Shown: piece by piece, positions 1 to 5,253 of the stretch
Numbering within the stretch: position 1 is the first letter of the stretch
Layout: each line of letters opens with the position of its first letter
NCBI GenBank assembly: GCA_039028315.1
Contig: JBCCIH010000148.1
Span: 1-6,294, forward strand
DNA: 6,294 nt
Origin: Thermodesulfobacteriota bacterium
GTDB taxonomy: Bacteria; Desulfobacterota_D; UBA1144; Nemesobacterales; UBA2774
Direction: 5' to 3'
The notes under the pieces: model-generated
Databases searched by the model: none
What the model saw: only the letters and a program-made list of their open reading frames with translations
Told to the model about the DNA's origin: nothing
Position numbers and translations under genes: made by a program

Positions 1-147
1 ACATTTCCTGCATTAGTAGTACGGCAGTCTTTAGAAAGCCCGCCGCATGCAACATTTCCTGCATTTGTGGTTCGGCAGTCCTTCGACCTGCCTCCGCAGG
101 CGACCTCTCCTTTTGATGTGGTCCGGCAGTCCTTTGAGCCGCAGAAC
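1..147. repeat. 51-bp tandem repeat, coding, at least two good copies and a degenerate third
   Basis: Positions 1-51 and 52-102 are direct repeats, both beginning ACATTTCCTGCATT and sharing CGGCAGTC further in. A degenerate, shorter third copy lies at 103-147. Read on the minus strand the unit encodes 17 residues with two cysteines, so this is protein repeat structure rather than an intergenic array. The array probably continues to the left of the window. Confidence 0.75.
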
Positions 148-260
148 ACGAGTCCCTCAACAATTACGCAGGCATCATTTATATCAACCGCCGAGGACTG
201 CATCGAGAAAGCTATAAACAAAGCAAGAGATATCGTAATAATGTATAGAAAATTTTTCAC
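1..260 (-). CDS. Secreted cysteine-repeat protein, 5' part only (runs off left edge)
   Basis: The minus strand is open from a GTG at 260-258 to the window edge (86 whole codons, no stop). The GTG follows a strong Shine-Dalgarno (AAGGGGG, plus-strand 266-272). Residues 1-24 form a textbook Sec signal peptide: MKN, a hydrophobic core around residues 4-18, and a likely cleavage after S-S-A (24). The mature part is tandem repeats of 17 residues ending S-K-D-C-R-T-T, with cysteines at 40/45, 55/62 and 72/79. The first unit has a shorter Cys-Cys spacing (x4) than the next two (x6). The repeats show at DNA level as 51-bp units at 1-51 and 52-102. I do not recognise the family. Regular Cys spacing suggests a disulphide-stabilised extracellular repeat protein; a VPTL tail like its neighbours' would lie outside the window. 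A plus-strand frame is also open here but lacks a ribosome site and a signal peptide, so I treat it as a shadow. Confidence 0.82.
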   Translation of the reverse strand, partial: MKNFLYIITISLALFIAFSMQSSAVDINDACVIVEGLVFCGSKDCRTTSKGEVACGGRSKDCRTTNAGNVACGGLSKDCRTTNAGN

Positions 261-312
261 TGCTAACCCCCTTCACCTGGTTTCTGTTTTTAAAGAATAT
301 AAGAGATAGCTC

Positions 313-341
313 GCTATAACAAATAGTTTATTATGTAGCAA
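313..341 (-). promoter_or_regulatory. Candidate promoter for the minus-strand cysteine-repeat gene
   Basis: On the minus strand, TTGCTA (plus 336-341) and TATAGC (plus 313-318) are separated by 17 bp, an acceptable sigma-70-like pair. It sits about 50 bp upstream of the GTG start at 260. The region is AT-rich, so a chance match is quite possible. Confidence 0.35.
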
Positions 342-349
342 AAAAATTA

Positions 350-378
350 TTGTTTGTAATACATACGTATGATAGAAT
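350..378 (+). promoter_or_regulatory. Candidate sigma-70-type promoter for the three-gene VPTL-tail operon
   Basis: TTGTTT (350-355) and TAGAAT (373-378) are spaced by exactly 17 bp. Transcription would start near 385, giving a short leader of about 29 nt before the ATG at 414. The ribosome site GGAGGG (404-409) ends four bases before that ATG. It lies back to back with the candidate minus-strand promoter. Confidence 0.5.
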
Positions 379-413
379 TGGCTAAATACATCATAAGCGG
401 TATGGAGGGTTAA

Positions 414-1358
414 ATGAGAGTTGTTCTAATCTGTTTTGTAACACTTACAATCGTATTATTCACAATAAACCATAATACGAATGCAGGCTGCAACCCACCA
501 GTTGGAGATGTGATCACATGCACTCCGGCTGCCCCTAATCCTGACTTTATGGGAGTTCAACAATCAGGAAATAACAATGACCTGACTGTAAACGTCCTTG
601 AAGGCACTGAAATAAACACCGAAGACGATGAACTGTTGGACGCAATAAGAACCAGCGGCGGAAACGATCTTATTAACGTAACGAGAGCAATAGTAAGAGG
701 CGGAGATTCAGGTATTGAAACAGGAGGCGCTAACGATACTATCAATGTGATAGGCGCTCTGGTTAGCGCGGATTTTAGAGGAATCGAAGCAGGAAACCAG
801 GATGACACTGTTAATATAATGGAAGGCGCAGATATCATTAGTACAGGTGAAATTGCCATCCAAACCGGAAATGATATGGATAAAGTAACGGTAGATGATT
901 CTACAGTGACCTCATTTGTGAATGATGGTATAGAGACTGCAAACGCCGAAGATATGGTCACTATTACTAACTCCGTTATCACTGGTGGCCCGGGATTCTT
1001 TGCAGTTGATCTTGGAAACGGAGACGATATGCTGACCTTAAATAATGGCGCAGACCTAAGGGGCGGCATAGACTGCAGAGATGATTTTGACATATTAGTG
1101 TTTGCGATGCAGGTGCCCACAGATGAGCTTGATGAACTCACTGCTCAAATAGAAGCAAGCGACCCTGAAGGCGGCAGCATAACAATAAACCGTCTCTTTT
1201 ATGAATGGGAAAACTGTGAAGAGCTTGTAGCAGATTTGTCTGGAGGATTTATCTCACCTGTGCCAACTCTAAGTGAGTGGGGACTTATCGCAATGGCGGG
1301 GCTACTTGGTATAGTAGGATTTATTATGGTTAGGAGAAAAAGGCGCGTTATTGTATAA
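414..1358 (+). CDS. Exported beta-helix repeat protein with IPTL/VPTL-CTERM sorting tail
   Basis: This is a 314-residue surface protein. Residues 1-24 are a Sec signal peptide (hydrophobic core about 4-18, likely cleavage after N-T-N-A). Residues 50-230 hold eight repeats of about 21-29 residues, each with a G-x-x-D-x-hydrophobic-x-hydrophobic motif; the motif aspartates are at 56, 85, 108, 131, 156, 180, 205 and 226. The period and the alternating hydrophobic strands fit coils of a right-handed beta-helix. Residues 221-270 form a C-terminal cap with V-P at 234, T-I-T-I-N at 255-259 and Y-E-W-E-N-C at 263-268. Cysteines 26, 36, 221 and 268 have counterparts in the paralogue starting at 5254, suggesting an N-terminal and a C-terminal disulphide. 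The tail V-P-T-L-S-E-W-G (283-290), a hydrophobic helix (291-306) and R-R-K-R-R form the sorting signal expected for exosortase H. A strong ribosome site (GGAGGG) fixes the start. Function beyond surface display is unknown. Confidence 0.9.
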   Translation: MRVVLICFVTLTIVLFTINHNTNAGCNPPVGDVITCTPAAPNPDFMGVQQSGNNNDLTVNVLEGTEINTEDDELLDAIRTSGGNDLINVTRAIVRGGDSGIETGGANDTINVIGALVSADFRGIEAGNQDDTVNIMEGADIISTGEIAIQTGNDMDKVTVDDSTVTSFVNDGIETANAEDMVTITNSVITGGPGFFAVDLGNGDDMLTLNNGADLRGGIDCRDDFDILVFAMQVPTDELDELTAQIEASDPEGGSITINRLFYEWENCEELVADLSGGFISPVPTLSEWGLIAMAGLLGIVGFIMVRRKRRVIV

Positions 1359-1398
1359 TCGCTAGAAATTTAATTATCTAAAACATATGGAGGGGATG

Positions 1399-2766
1399 AT
1401 GAAACTTATACAGACAGCTGTATTTGTACTTACTATTATAGTTACTTCAGCTCTATCACAAGCTGCAACGCTTACAGTTCAAAACCTTAACGACTCAGGC
1501 CCAGGATCGCTTCGTCAGACGATAGCTGACTCAAACCCGGGTGACACAATAGAATTTGCCCCCGGTATTGCAGGCGGGACGATAAACCTTGAAAGCGAGA
1601 TTCCTATTGTAGGAAGCCTAGAAATATTAGGCCCCAAACCTGAAAAATTAACCTTAGACGGCCAAGACCAAACACGTATTTTCAATATCAGCGGCGTAGA
1701 TACTGACACAATAATTATGAGTGCTCTAGTACTTCAAAACGGGTTTGCTGATCAGGACGACGGCGGTGCAATCTTAATTAATGGTCCAAATCTGGAAATA
1801 AACCACTGTGTATTTGACTCTAACCGCACTTTTTGCAACTCTCAGGGCTGCGATGCTGAGGGAGGAGCGCTAAGAAATAGAGAGGGCAATATAGAGATTG
1901 TTATTAACTACAGTTCATTTATAAATAATTCAACCCAGTGTATAGGGGATGACTGCACCTCTGAAGGAGGGGTCTATCACAATGGTGGGGGACAGACCAA
2001 TACGACATTTAACAAAAGTGCATTTATCTCAAATTCAACCACATGCACGGGTGAGGATTGTGATTCAGGCGGAGGAGCATTTCATAATGGAGGAGGCGGC
2101 ATAAGTAATGATCAGCTAATAATAATTGTACATAACACAACATTTGCATTAAATACCACACACTGCAGCGGTTTTGATTGCAACGCTGAAGGAGGCGCTA
2201 TTGATAATGCAGGAGGTGAAGTATTTGTTGATATTTCAAATTCTACTTTTGACCAAAACACCTCCTCATGCGAGGGAGAAGAGTGCGCTGCATTTATAAA
2301 CATTTTAGACGGTGTTGAGGAAGGAACAATAAAAAACAATATCTTTTATTCTGATGCAGCTGGAGCAAATTGCGATAACGAAATCCAAATGATTTCTGAA
2401 GGCTACAACATAGACAACGGCTCAAGCTGTATTGACGGATCTGTCGCCGGAGACAAACCTAACACGAATCCACGCCTTGACCCAAGAGGCCCTCGAGATA
2501 ACGGCGGCCCTACCCCAACGGTCGCGCTATTTATTACCAGCCCGGCAATCGATATGGGCAGTCCTGATTGCCCGCCGCCTGATACCGACCAAAGAGGGTT
2601 TCCTCGCCCAGAGGGTGTAGCATGTGATATTGGAGCCTTTGAGGGTTCAGTACAAGAATTACGCTCGGTACCTACTCTCAACGAGTGGGGATTAATAGTG
2701 ATGGCTAGCGTTCTGGGGCTTATCGGTTTTATGGTAATTAGAAGACGTGCTGTCCGTATAAACTAA
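1399..2766 (+). CDS. Pectin-lyase-fold beta-helix surface protein with CxxxxC repeats, choice-of-anchor-Q-like region and VPTL-CTERM tail
   Basis: The chosen start is ATG 1399 (455 residues), three bases after GGAGGGG at 1389-1395; ATG 1396 is equally possible, while ATG 1387 overlaps the ribosome site and is unlikely. Residues 1-22 are a signal peptide (cleavage near S-Q-A). Residues 24-52 match the common opening of secreted beta-helix proteins: T-L-T-V-x-N, D-S-G-P-G-S-L-R-Q, then A-D-S-N-P-G-D-T-I-x-F. Residues 60-345 are beta-helix coils. Within them five C-x4-C pairs begin at 146, 181, 216, 256 and 291, in units of 35, 35, 40 and 35 residues with conserved G-G-A and N-x-G-G. Residues 367-415 (D-N-G-G-P-T-P-T, S-P-A-I-D, D-x-D-Q-R-G, C-D-I-G-A-F-E) match the region seen in choice-of-anchor-Q proteins. 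The tail V-P-T-L-N-E-W-G (424-431), a helix and R-R-R complete the sorting signal. No catalytic residues of pectate lyases are evident. Only 40 bp without a terminator separate it from the upstream gene, so co-transcription is likely. Confidence 0.9.
   Translation: MKLIQTAVFVLTIIVTSALSQAATLTVQNLNDSGPGSLRQTIADSNPGDTIEFAPGIAGGTINLESEIPIVGSLEILGPKPEKLTLDGQDQTRIFNISGVDTDTIIMSALVLQNGFADQDDGGAILINGPNLEINHCVFDSNRTFCNSQGCDAEGGALRNREGNIEIVINYSSFINNSTQCIGDDCTSEGGVYHNGGGQTNTTFNKSAFISNSTTCTGEDCDSGGGAFHNGGGGISNDQLIIIVHNTTFALNTTHCSGFDCNAEGGAIDNAGGEVFVDISNSTFDQNTSSCEGEECAAFINILDGVEEGTIKNNIFYSDAAGANCDNEIQMISEGYNIDNGSSCIDGSVAGDKPNTNPRLDPRGPRDNGGPTPTVALFITSPAIDMGSPDCPPPDTDQRGFPRPEGVACDIGAFEGSVQELRSVPTLNEWGLIVMASVLGLIGFMVIRRRAVRIN
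1834..2286 (+). repeat. Protein repeat of about 35 residues (105 bp) with a CxxxxC pair per unit, five units
   Basis: The first cysteine codon of each pair starts at 1834, 1939, 2044, 2164 and 2269, so units are 105, 105, 120 and 105 bp. The pairs read C-N-S-Q-G-C, C-I-G-D-D-C, C-T-G-E-D-C, C-S-G-F-D-C and C-E-G-E-E-C. The first four are followed by an E/G-G-G-A/V turn, and all five are preceded by an S/T/V-x-F-x-x-N strand. DNA identity between units is modest, so the repeat is old and held at protein level. Confidence 0.85.
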
Positions 2767-2827
2767 TTAAGCACAATTACTGTTTTATCAGACGTCCATA
2801 AATTAACCAGTTCTAATTAGTATTTAA

Positions 2828-2834
2828 GGAGGGG
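2828..2834 (+). promoter_or_regulatory. Ribosome binding site that points to a non-canonical ATA start
   Basis: GGAGGGG (preceded by AA) is one of the strongest Shine-Dalgarno sequences in the window. Five bases later is ATA (2840-2842), in frame with the downstream gene. No ATG or GTG lies in frame between an upstream stop (TAA at 2825-2827) and the mature protein region. The site therefore decides the start of the next gene. Confidence 0.75.
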
Positions 2835-2839
2835 ACACT

Positions 2840-3193
2840 ATAAGAACTCTAACTACATATATATTTACGGCTCTAGTTTTCGGCTTATTGCTCCTTACTT
2901 TATCTCTGCCAACTATAGCACAACCTGTCCCGTTTGAAGGTTGTTGTCAGTTTATTAATTCATGTGAAACTTTGTCTCAATCAGATTGTATAGCAGACAG
3001 CACTAGTATGGAATTTTTTATCAATGAAATATGCAGTGAGGGTTCTCTTACATGTCCTAGTTTTGTTCTTGCAGATTCTGATCTTCGCAATGTTCCAACT
3101 TTATCTCAATTAGGTCTTTTGGCAATGGCTGGTTTATTAGGAATAGTTGGATTTATAGTTGTGAGAAGGCGTAAATTGCATGTAGGTGCTTAA
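2840..3193 (+). CDS. Small secreted Cys-rich protein with divergent VPTL-CTERM tail; apparent ATA start
   Basis: Read from ATA 2840 this is a 117-residue protein. The first residues (x-R-T-L-T-T-Y then a hydrophobic core to about 23, cleavage near T-I-A at 27) make a normal signal peptide. They parallel the M-R-T-F-V-Y-L-G start of the gene at 5254. A TTG at 2888 is the only other in-frame candidate, but it has no ribosome site and would remove the charged signal-peptide end. The mature part has six cysteines (35, 36, 42, 50, 65, 72) in a C-C-x5-C-x7-C-x14-C-x6-C pattern. The tail V-P-T-L-S-Q-L-G (85-92), a helix and R-R-R-K follow, with Gln and Leu replacing the usual Glu and Trp. The gene is third in the probable operon (73 bp after the previous stop) and a terminator follows. 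It may be a decaying paralogue with a lost ATG, a real weak AUA start, or a base error. Function is unknown. Confidence 0.72.
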   Translation: MRTLTTYIFTALVFGLLLLTLSLPTIAQPVPFEGCCQFINSCETLSQSDCIADSTSMEFFINEICSEGSLTCPSFVLADSDLRNVPTLSQLGLLAMAGLLGIVGFIVVRRRKLHVGA

Positions 3194-3224
3194 TTCCTTC
3201 ATCTATAATAACTCCATAAAATCA

Positions 3225-3260
3225 GGGGGTTTGGTGCATATAGCGCTAAACCCTTTTTTT
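3225..3260 (+). terminator. Rho-independent terminator closing the 414-3193 operon
   Basis: Positions 3227-3237 pair with 3243-3253 over 11 bp, including two G-U pairs, around the loop ATATA. A run of seven T follows (3254-3260). It lies 31 bp after the stop of the ATA-start gene. Confidence 0.88.
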
Positions 3261-3291
3261 ATTTCCAATTATTTGAATATATAAAAGTATC

Positions 3292-3321
3292 TTGACATTA
3301 AATACGAACATATGTTTTAAT
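3292..3321 (+). promoter_or_regulatory. Strong promoter (consensus -35, extended -10) for the RTX/TSP3 protein gene
   Basis: TTGACA (3292-3297) matches the -35 consensus exactly. The -10 TTTAAT (3316-3321) matches five of six bases, with an 18-bp spacer and an upstream TG (3313-3314) that makes it an extended -10. Transcription would begin near 3328. It follows directly on the preceding terminator. Confidence 0.7.
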
Positions 3322-3327
3322 CTGAGC

Positions 3328-3490
3328 ATAGATGCGGTAGGTATCTCAATGTTTATTTCTTAGTGAATCTTTGGGCGGAAGGTTCATAAAATCATGGCAA
3401 ATGGGGAAGTTGTGAAATATTCTAGGTAGATCTTTGCCTTTTTGGGCTATTAGACTATCCGCGTCTAAATATTCTTTGGAGGTAGAAGGC
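3328..3490 (+). other. Long 5' leader (about 160 nt) of the RTX/TSP3 protein gene
   Basis: The stretch between the promoter and ATG 3491 is unusually long compared with the leaders of about 30-60 nt elsewhere in the window. It holds GCGGTAGGTA at 3334-3343, also found in the leader of the 4616 gene. It also holds a possible 11-codon upstream frame (ATG 3394 to TAG 3427-3429) with a weak GGAAGG 11 bases ahead. I cannot match it to a known riboswitch consensus. Confidence 0.4.
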
Positions 3491-4453
3491 ATGATTAGAT
3501 ATATGTTAGTTGTAGTATTAGCTTTTGGCTTTATGACACCAAGGACTATGGGAGCTACTACAATTGAGTATGGATTAATTGCAGCTCAATTGCTGGCGCT
3601 CGGAATAGTCTGCCCTCCAGCAGAGACCATTTGCGGACTTTGCGAAACAGGAGATGTCTGCGACATAACACCTAGCACAACAGGTTGTTTTTCTGGAATT
3701 TCTTGCGTTGTGAGCGTAGGCAATCAAATATGCACAAGTGATTCAGATTGCACTGATCCAGCAACACCAAATTGTGATCTAAACGTATGTGTAGCAGATC
3801 CTAATGTGTGCATTAGTGACGCAGATTGTGCAGATCCGGCCTTACCATTTTGCGATATACAAACCATGCTCTGCACAGATGTTGCTCCTATTGATACAGA
3901 TCAAGACGGAATGCCGGATGCGGTAGACCTGGATGACGACAATGACGGGGTTTTAGATGTTGATGATGCTGACCCTATTAACAATTCAATTTGCGAAGAC
4001 GCCGATAACGACACATGTGATGACTGTAGCATGGCCATGGGGAACGACCCATCAAATGACGGACCGGACTCTGATGGTGACGGGATTTGTGATGCTGGAG
4101 ATATGACATGCGACTGTGATGACCCCCAAGCAATAGCGCCTGCATTTGAGTTTAGAGGCAAAACCTATTTCTTCGGAACATTTGGAGATGATATTATTTG
4201 CGGCACACCCGAGAGAGATGTAATTTTTTCATTCGCGGGAGATGACTGTATAGATTCAGGTGATGGCAACGACAGAGTTTTTGCCGGATTTGGGGATGAT
4301 GTCATACACCTAGGAGCTGGTAATGACAGGGCATTAGCAGGTCCGGGAAATGATGATGTTGAAGGCGGCATGGACGAAGACAGGGTTCACGGCGGTTTTG
4401 GCGAGGATTACTGTGATGCTGAGATAACATCAGGATGTGAAGTAAGCCCATAA
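3491..4453 (+). CDS. Modular acidic surface protein: Flp-pilin-like N-terminus, Cys repeats, TSP3-like and RTX calcium-binding repeats
   Basis: ATG 3491 (320 residues) follows GGAGG at 3478-3482 by eight bases; the longer frame back to TTG 3434 has no ribosome site. Residues 1-22 are hydrophobic, then G-A-T-T-I-E-Y-G-L-I-A-A (21-32) closely resembles the Flp/type IVb prepilin processing site, where G|A precedes a glutamate at +5. Sec cleavage near T-M-G-A is the alternative. Residues 46-128 are Cys-rich, with two units of the form C-x-S-D-x-D-C-x-D-P-A-x-P-x-C-D (81 and 107). Residues 135-162 are a thrombospondin type 3-like calcium repeat (D-T-D-Q-D-G, D-D-D-N-D-G-V-L-D), and 190-204 hold a second piece (D-S-D-G-D-G-I-C-D). 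Residues 230-306 are RTX nonapeptides: aspartates at 243, 252, 261, 270, 279, 288, 297 and 306 are exactly nine apart. There is no VPTL tail; the protein ends C-E-V-S-P. It is very acidic and probably calcium-loaded outside the cell. It is a single-gene unit. Confidence 0.88.
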   Translation: MIRYMLVVVLAFGFMTPRTMGATTIEYGLIAAQLLALGIVCPPAETICGLCETGDVCDITPSTTGCFSGISCVVSVGNQICTSDSDCTDPATPNCDLNVCVADPNVCISDADCADPALPFCDIQTMLCTDVAPIDTDQDGMPDAVDLDDDNDGVLDVDDADPINNSICEDADNDTCDDCSMAMGNDPSNDGPDSDGDGICDAGDMTCDCDDPQAIAPAFEFRGKTYFFGTFGDDIICGTPERDVIFSFAGDDCIDSGDGNDRVFAGFGDDVIHLGAGNDRALAGPGNDDVEGGMDEDRVHGGFGEDYCDAEITSGCEVSP

Positions 4454-4472
4454 AACTGATTGAAATCTACTG

Positions 4473-4505
4473 AGCCCAAAGAGCTGACTGCTCTTTGGGC
4501 TTTTT
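4473..4505 (+). terminator. Rho-independent terminator after the RTX/TSP3 protein gene
   Basis: GCCCAAAGAGC (4474-4484) pairs perfectly with GCTCTTTGGGC (4490-4500) around the loop TGACT, followed by five T. It lies 20 bp after the stop codon. Confidence 0.93.
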
Positions 4506-4557
4506 ACTATCTAAGCTCACTAAATACAAAAAAACAGCGTAATTTCAGCCTCTTATA

Positions 4558-4566
4558 TGCTATAAT
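4558..4566 (+). promoter_or_regulatory. Extended -10 promoter for the small eight-cysteine protein gene
   Basis: TGCTATAAT combines a perfect -10 hexamer (4561-4566) with the extended -10 dinucleotide. The -35 position (about 4538-4543) is poor, as is usual for extended -10 promoters. Transcription would start near 4573, giving a leader of about 43 nt. Confidence 0.6.
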
Positions 4567-4600
4567 TATTATATCTACTTGGCGGTAGGTAATAGCAAAA

Positions 4601-4615
4601 GGAGGGATCACTCCC
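4601..4615 (+). promoter_or_regulatory. Ribosome binding site overlapping a small hairpin
   Basis: GGAGGG (4601-4606) lies nine bases before ATG 4616. The bases between form an inverted repeat with it: GGGA (4604-4607) can pair with TCCC (4612-4615) around TCAC, and GGAG with CTCC is an alternative. Pairing would partly cover the ribosome site, but the stem is short. Confidence 0.5.
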
Positions 4616-5086
4616 ATGAAAATATTTTTATGTATATCTATAGCTCTATTTATAGGGCTTTTAGTATCTGTTCAAGATTCCAATGCACAGTGCGTATGCT
4701 GGCCTAATGGCATTGAGGCTGAGCTGAACGTAGCAAGCGAAGGGACCATATGCGAGAGAGAAGGCGATGACATTATCCTTATCTCACTGAGTAATCCCGA
4801 GCTTGTCTGCGGTTTCTCAAGAATTTTAAGAGCAGATTTCACATCATGCTCTGAAGCAAGTTTGCCTGATGAAGACAATATGCCCGAAGGATTTGCTTGC
4901 GGACCTGGATTGCAATCAATGAGCGATCTGGCTGAGCAGACATGCAGGCAGGATTTAGATGATTTTTGTGATCAGCTAAACCCAAGAAACGTGCCTACTC
5001 TATCAGAGTGGGGACTTGTCTCAATGGCTGCTATTTTAGGAATTATAGGATTTATGGTCATTAGAAAAAGACAAGTGACTACTTAA
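4616..5086 (+). CDS. Small secreted eight-cysteine protein with VPTL-CTERM tail
   Basis: This 156-residue protein has a signal peptide (M-K-I-F start, core about 3-18, likely cleavage after D-S-N-A at 24). The mature part begins Q-C-V-C-W. Its eight cysteines (26, 28, 46, 65, 78, 95, 110, 118) would allow four disulphides in about 100 residues. The mature domain is acidic, with E-R-E-G-D-D at 47-52 and D-L-D-D-F-C-D at 113-119. The tail R-N-V-P-T-L-S-E-W-G (124-133), a hydrophobic helix (134-149) and R-K-R form a clean sorting signal. The residues before the first cysteine (N-A-Q-C) do not fit a lipobox, so it is not a predicted lipoprotein. I do not recognise the domain. It stands alone between its own promoter and terminator. 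It resembles the ATA-start gene product in size, Cys content and tail, but the cysteine spacing differs. Confidence 0.88.
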   Translation: MKIFLCISIALFIGLLVSVQDSNAQCVCWPNGIEAELNVASEGTICEREGDDIILISLSNPELVCGFSRILRADFTSCSEASLPDEDNMPEGFACGPGLQSMSDLAEQTCRQDLDDFCDQLNPRNVPTLSEWGLVSMAAILGIIGFMVIRKRQVTT

Positions 5087-5112
5087 AAATTCATACGCCA
5101 TCTATAACTCAG

Positions 5113-5138
5113 AAAAGGGGACTTCGGTCCCCTTTTTT
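5113..5138 (+). terminator. Rho-independent terminator with UUCG loop after the eight-cysteine protein gene
   Basis: AAAAGGGGAC (5113-5122) pairs perfectly with GTCCCCTTTT (5127-5136) around TTCG, the very stable C(UUCG)G tetraloop, with a T run to 5138. The A run makes it able to act on the minus strand too, although no gene is seen arriving from that side. Confidence 0.93.
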
Positions 5139-5156
5139 ATTTCCCATTTAAATTGA

Positions 5157-5185
5157 TTGATATAAATATTGCTATTTGTTATCAT
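5157..5185 (+). promoter_or_regulatory. Candidate sigma-70-type promoter for the right-edge beta-helix gene
   Basis: TTGATA (5157-5162) and TATCAT (5180-5185) are spaced by 17 bp, directly after the previous terminator. The start would be near 5192, with a leader of about 60 nt ending in the ribosome site AAAGGAG (5241-5247). Confidence 0.5.
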
Positions 5186-5253
5186 ATGCACAAAGATGGC
5201 TTTTTTGTTCCTAGAACTGCTATTTAAACAAATTTTGAGGAAAGGAGAATTTG

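Noticed and set aside
1..147. CRISPR array or intergenic repeat at the left edge
   Set aside because: The 51-bp units are contiguous without spacers and keep a reading frame, so they are protein repeats.
67..309. Plus-strand frame of 80 codons at the left edge
   Set aside because: It has no ribosome site or recognisable domain and lies opposite a frame with signal peptide, strong ribosome site and Cys repeats. Its repeats are the mirror of the minus-strand ones.
477..492. Lipoprotein signal in the 414 gene product (N-A-G-C)
   Set aside because: The -3 position is Asn rather than Leu/Val/Ile, and the protein already has a C-terminal sorting tail.
557..1141. Minus-strand frame of 194 codons inside the first beta-helix gene
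   Set aside because: Serine-rich low-complexity translation of the antisense of Asp/Asn-rich repeats, without a ribosome site; a shadow.
1387..1398. ATG 1387 as start of the pectin-lyase-fold gene
   Set aside because: It overlaps the Shine-Dalgarno that serves ATG 1396/1399.
2432..2620. Plus-strand frame of 62 codons within the pectin-lyase-fold gene
   Set aside because: Fully inside the choice-of-anchor-Q-like region of a well-supported gene, in another frame.
1480..2640. Pectate lyase or polysaccharide lyase activity for the beta-helix protein
   Set aside because: The fold signals are those of repeat surface proteins; no catalytic or calcium-binding lyase motif is visible.
3434..3490. 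Upstream TTG start extending the RTX/TSP3 protein by 19 residues
   Set aside because: No ribosome site precedes it and it would bury the signal peptide; GGAGG eight bases before ATG 3491 decides the start.
3321..3490. Cyclic-di-GMP (GEMM) riboswitch in the leader, suggested by CGGTAGGTA and GGCAAA
   Set aside because: The elements are in the wrong order, and the conserved GACGCAAAGC-type segment and receptor stems are absent.
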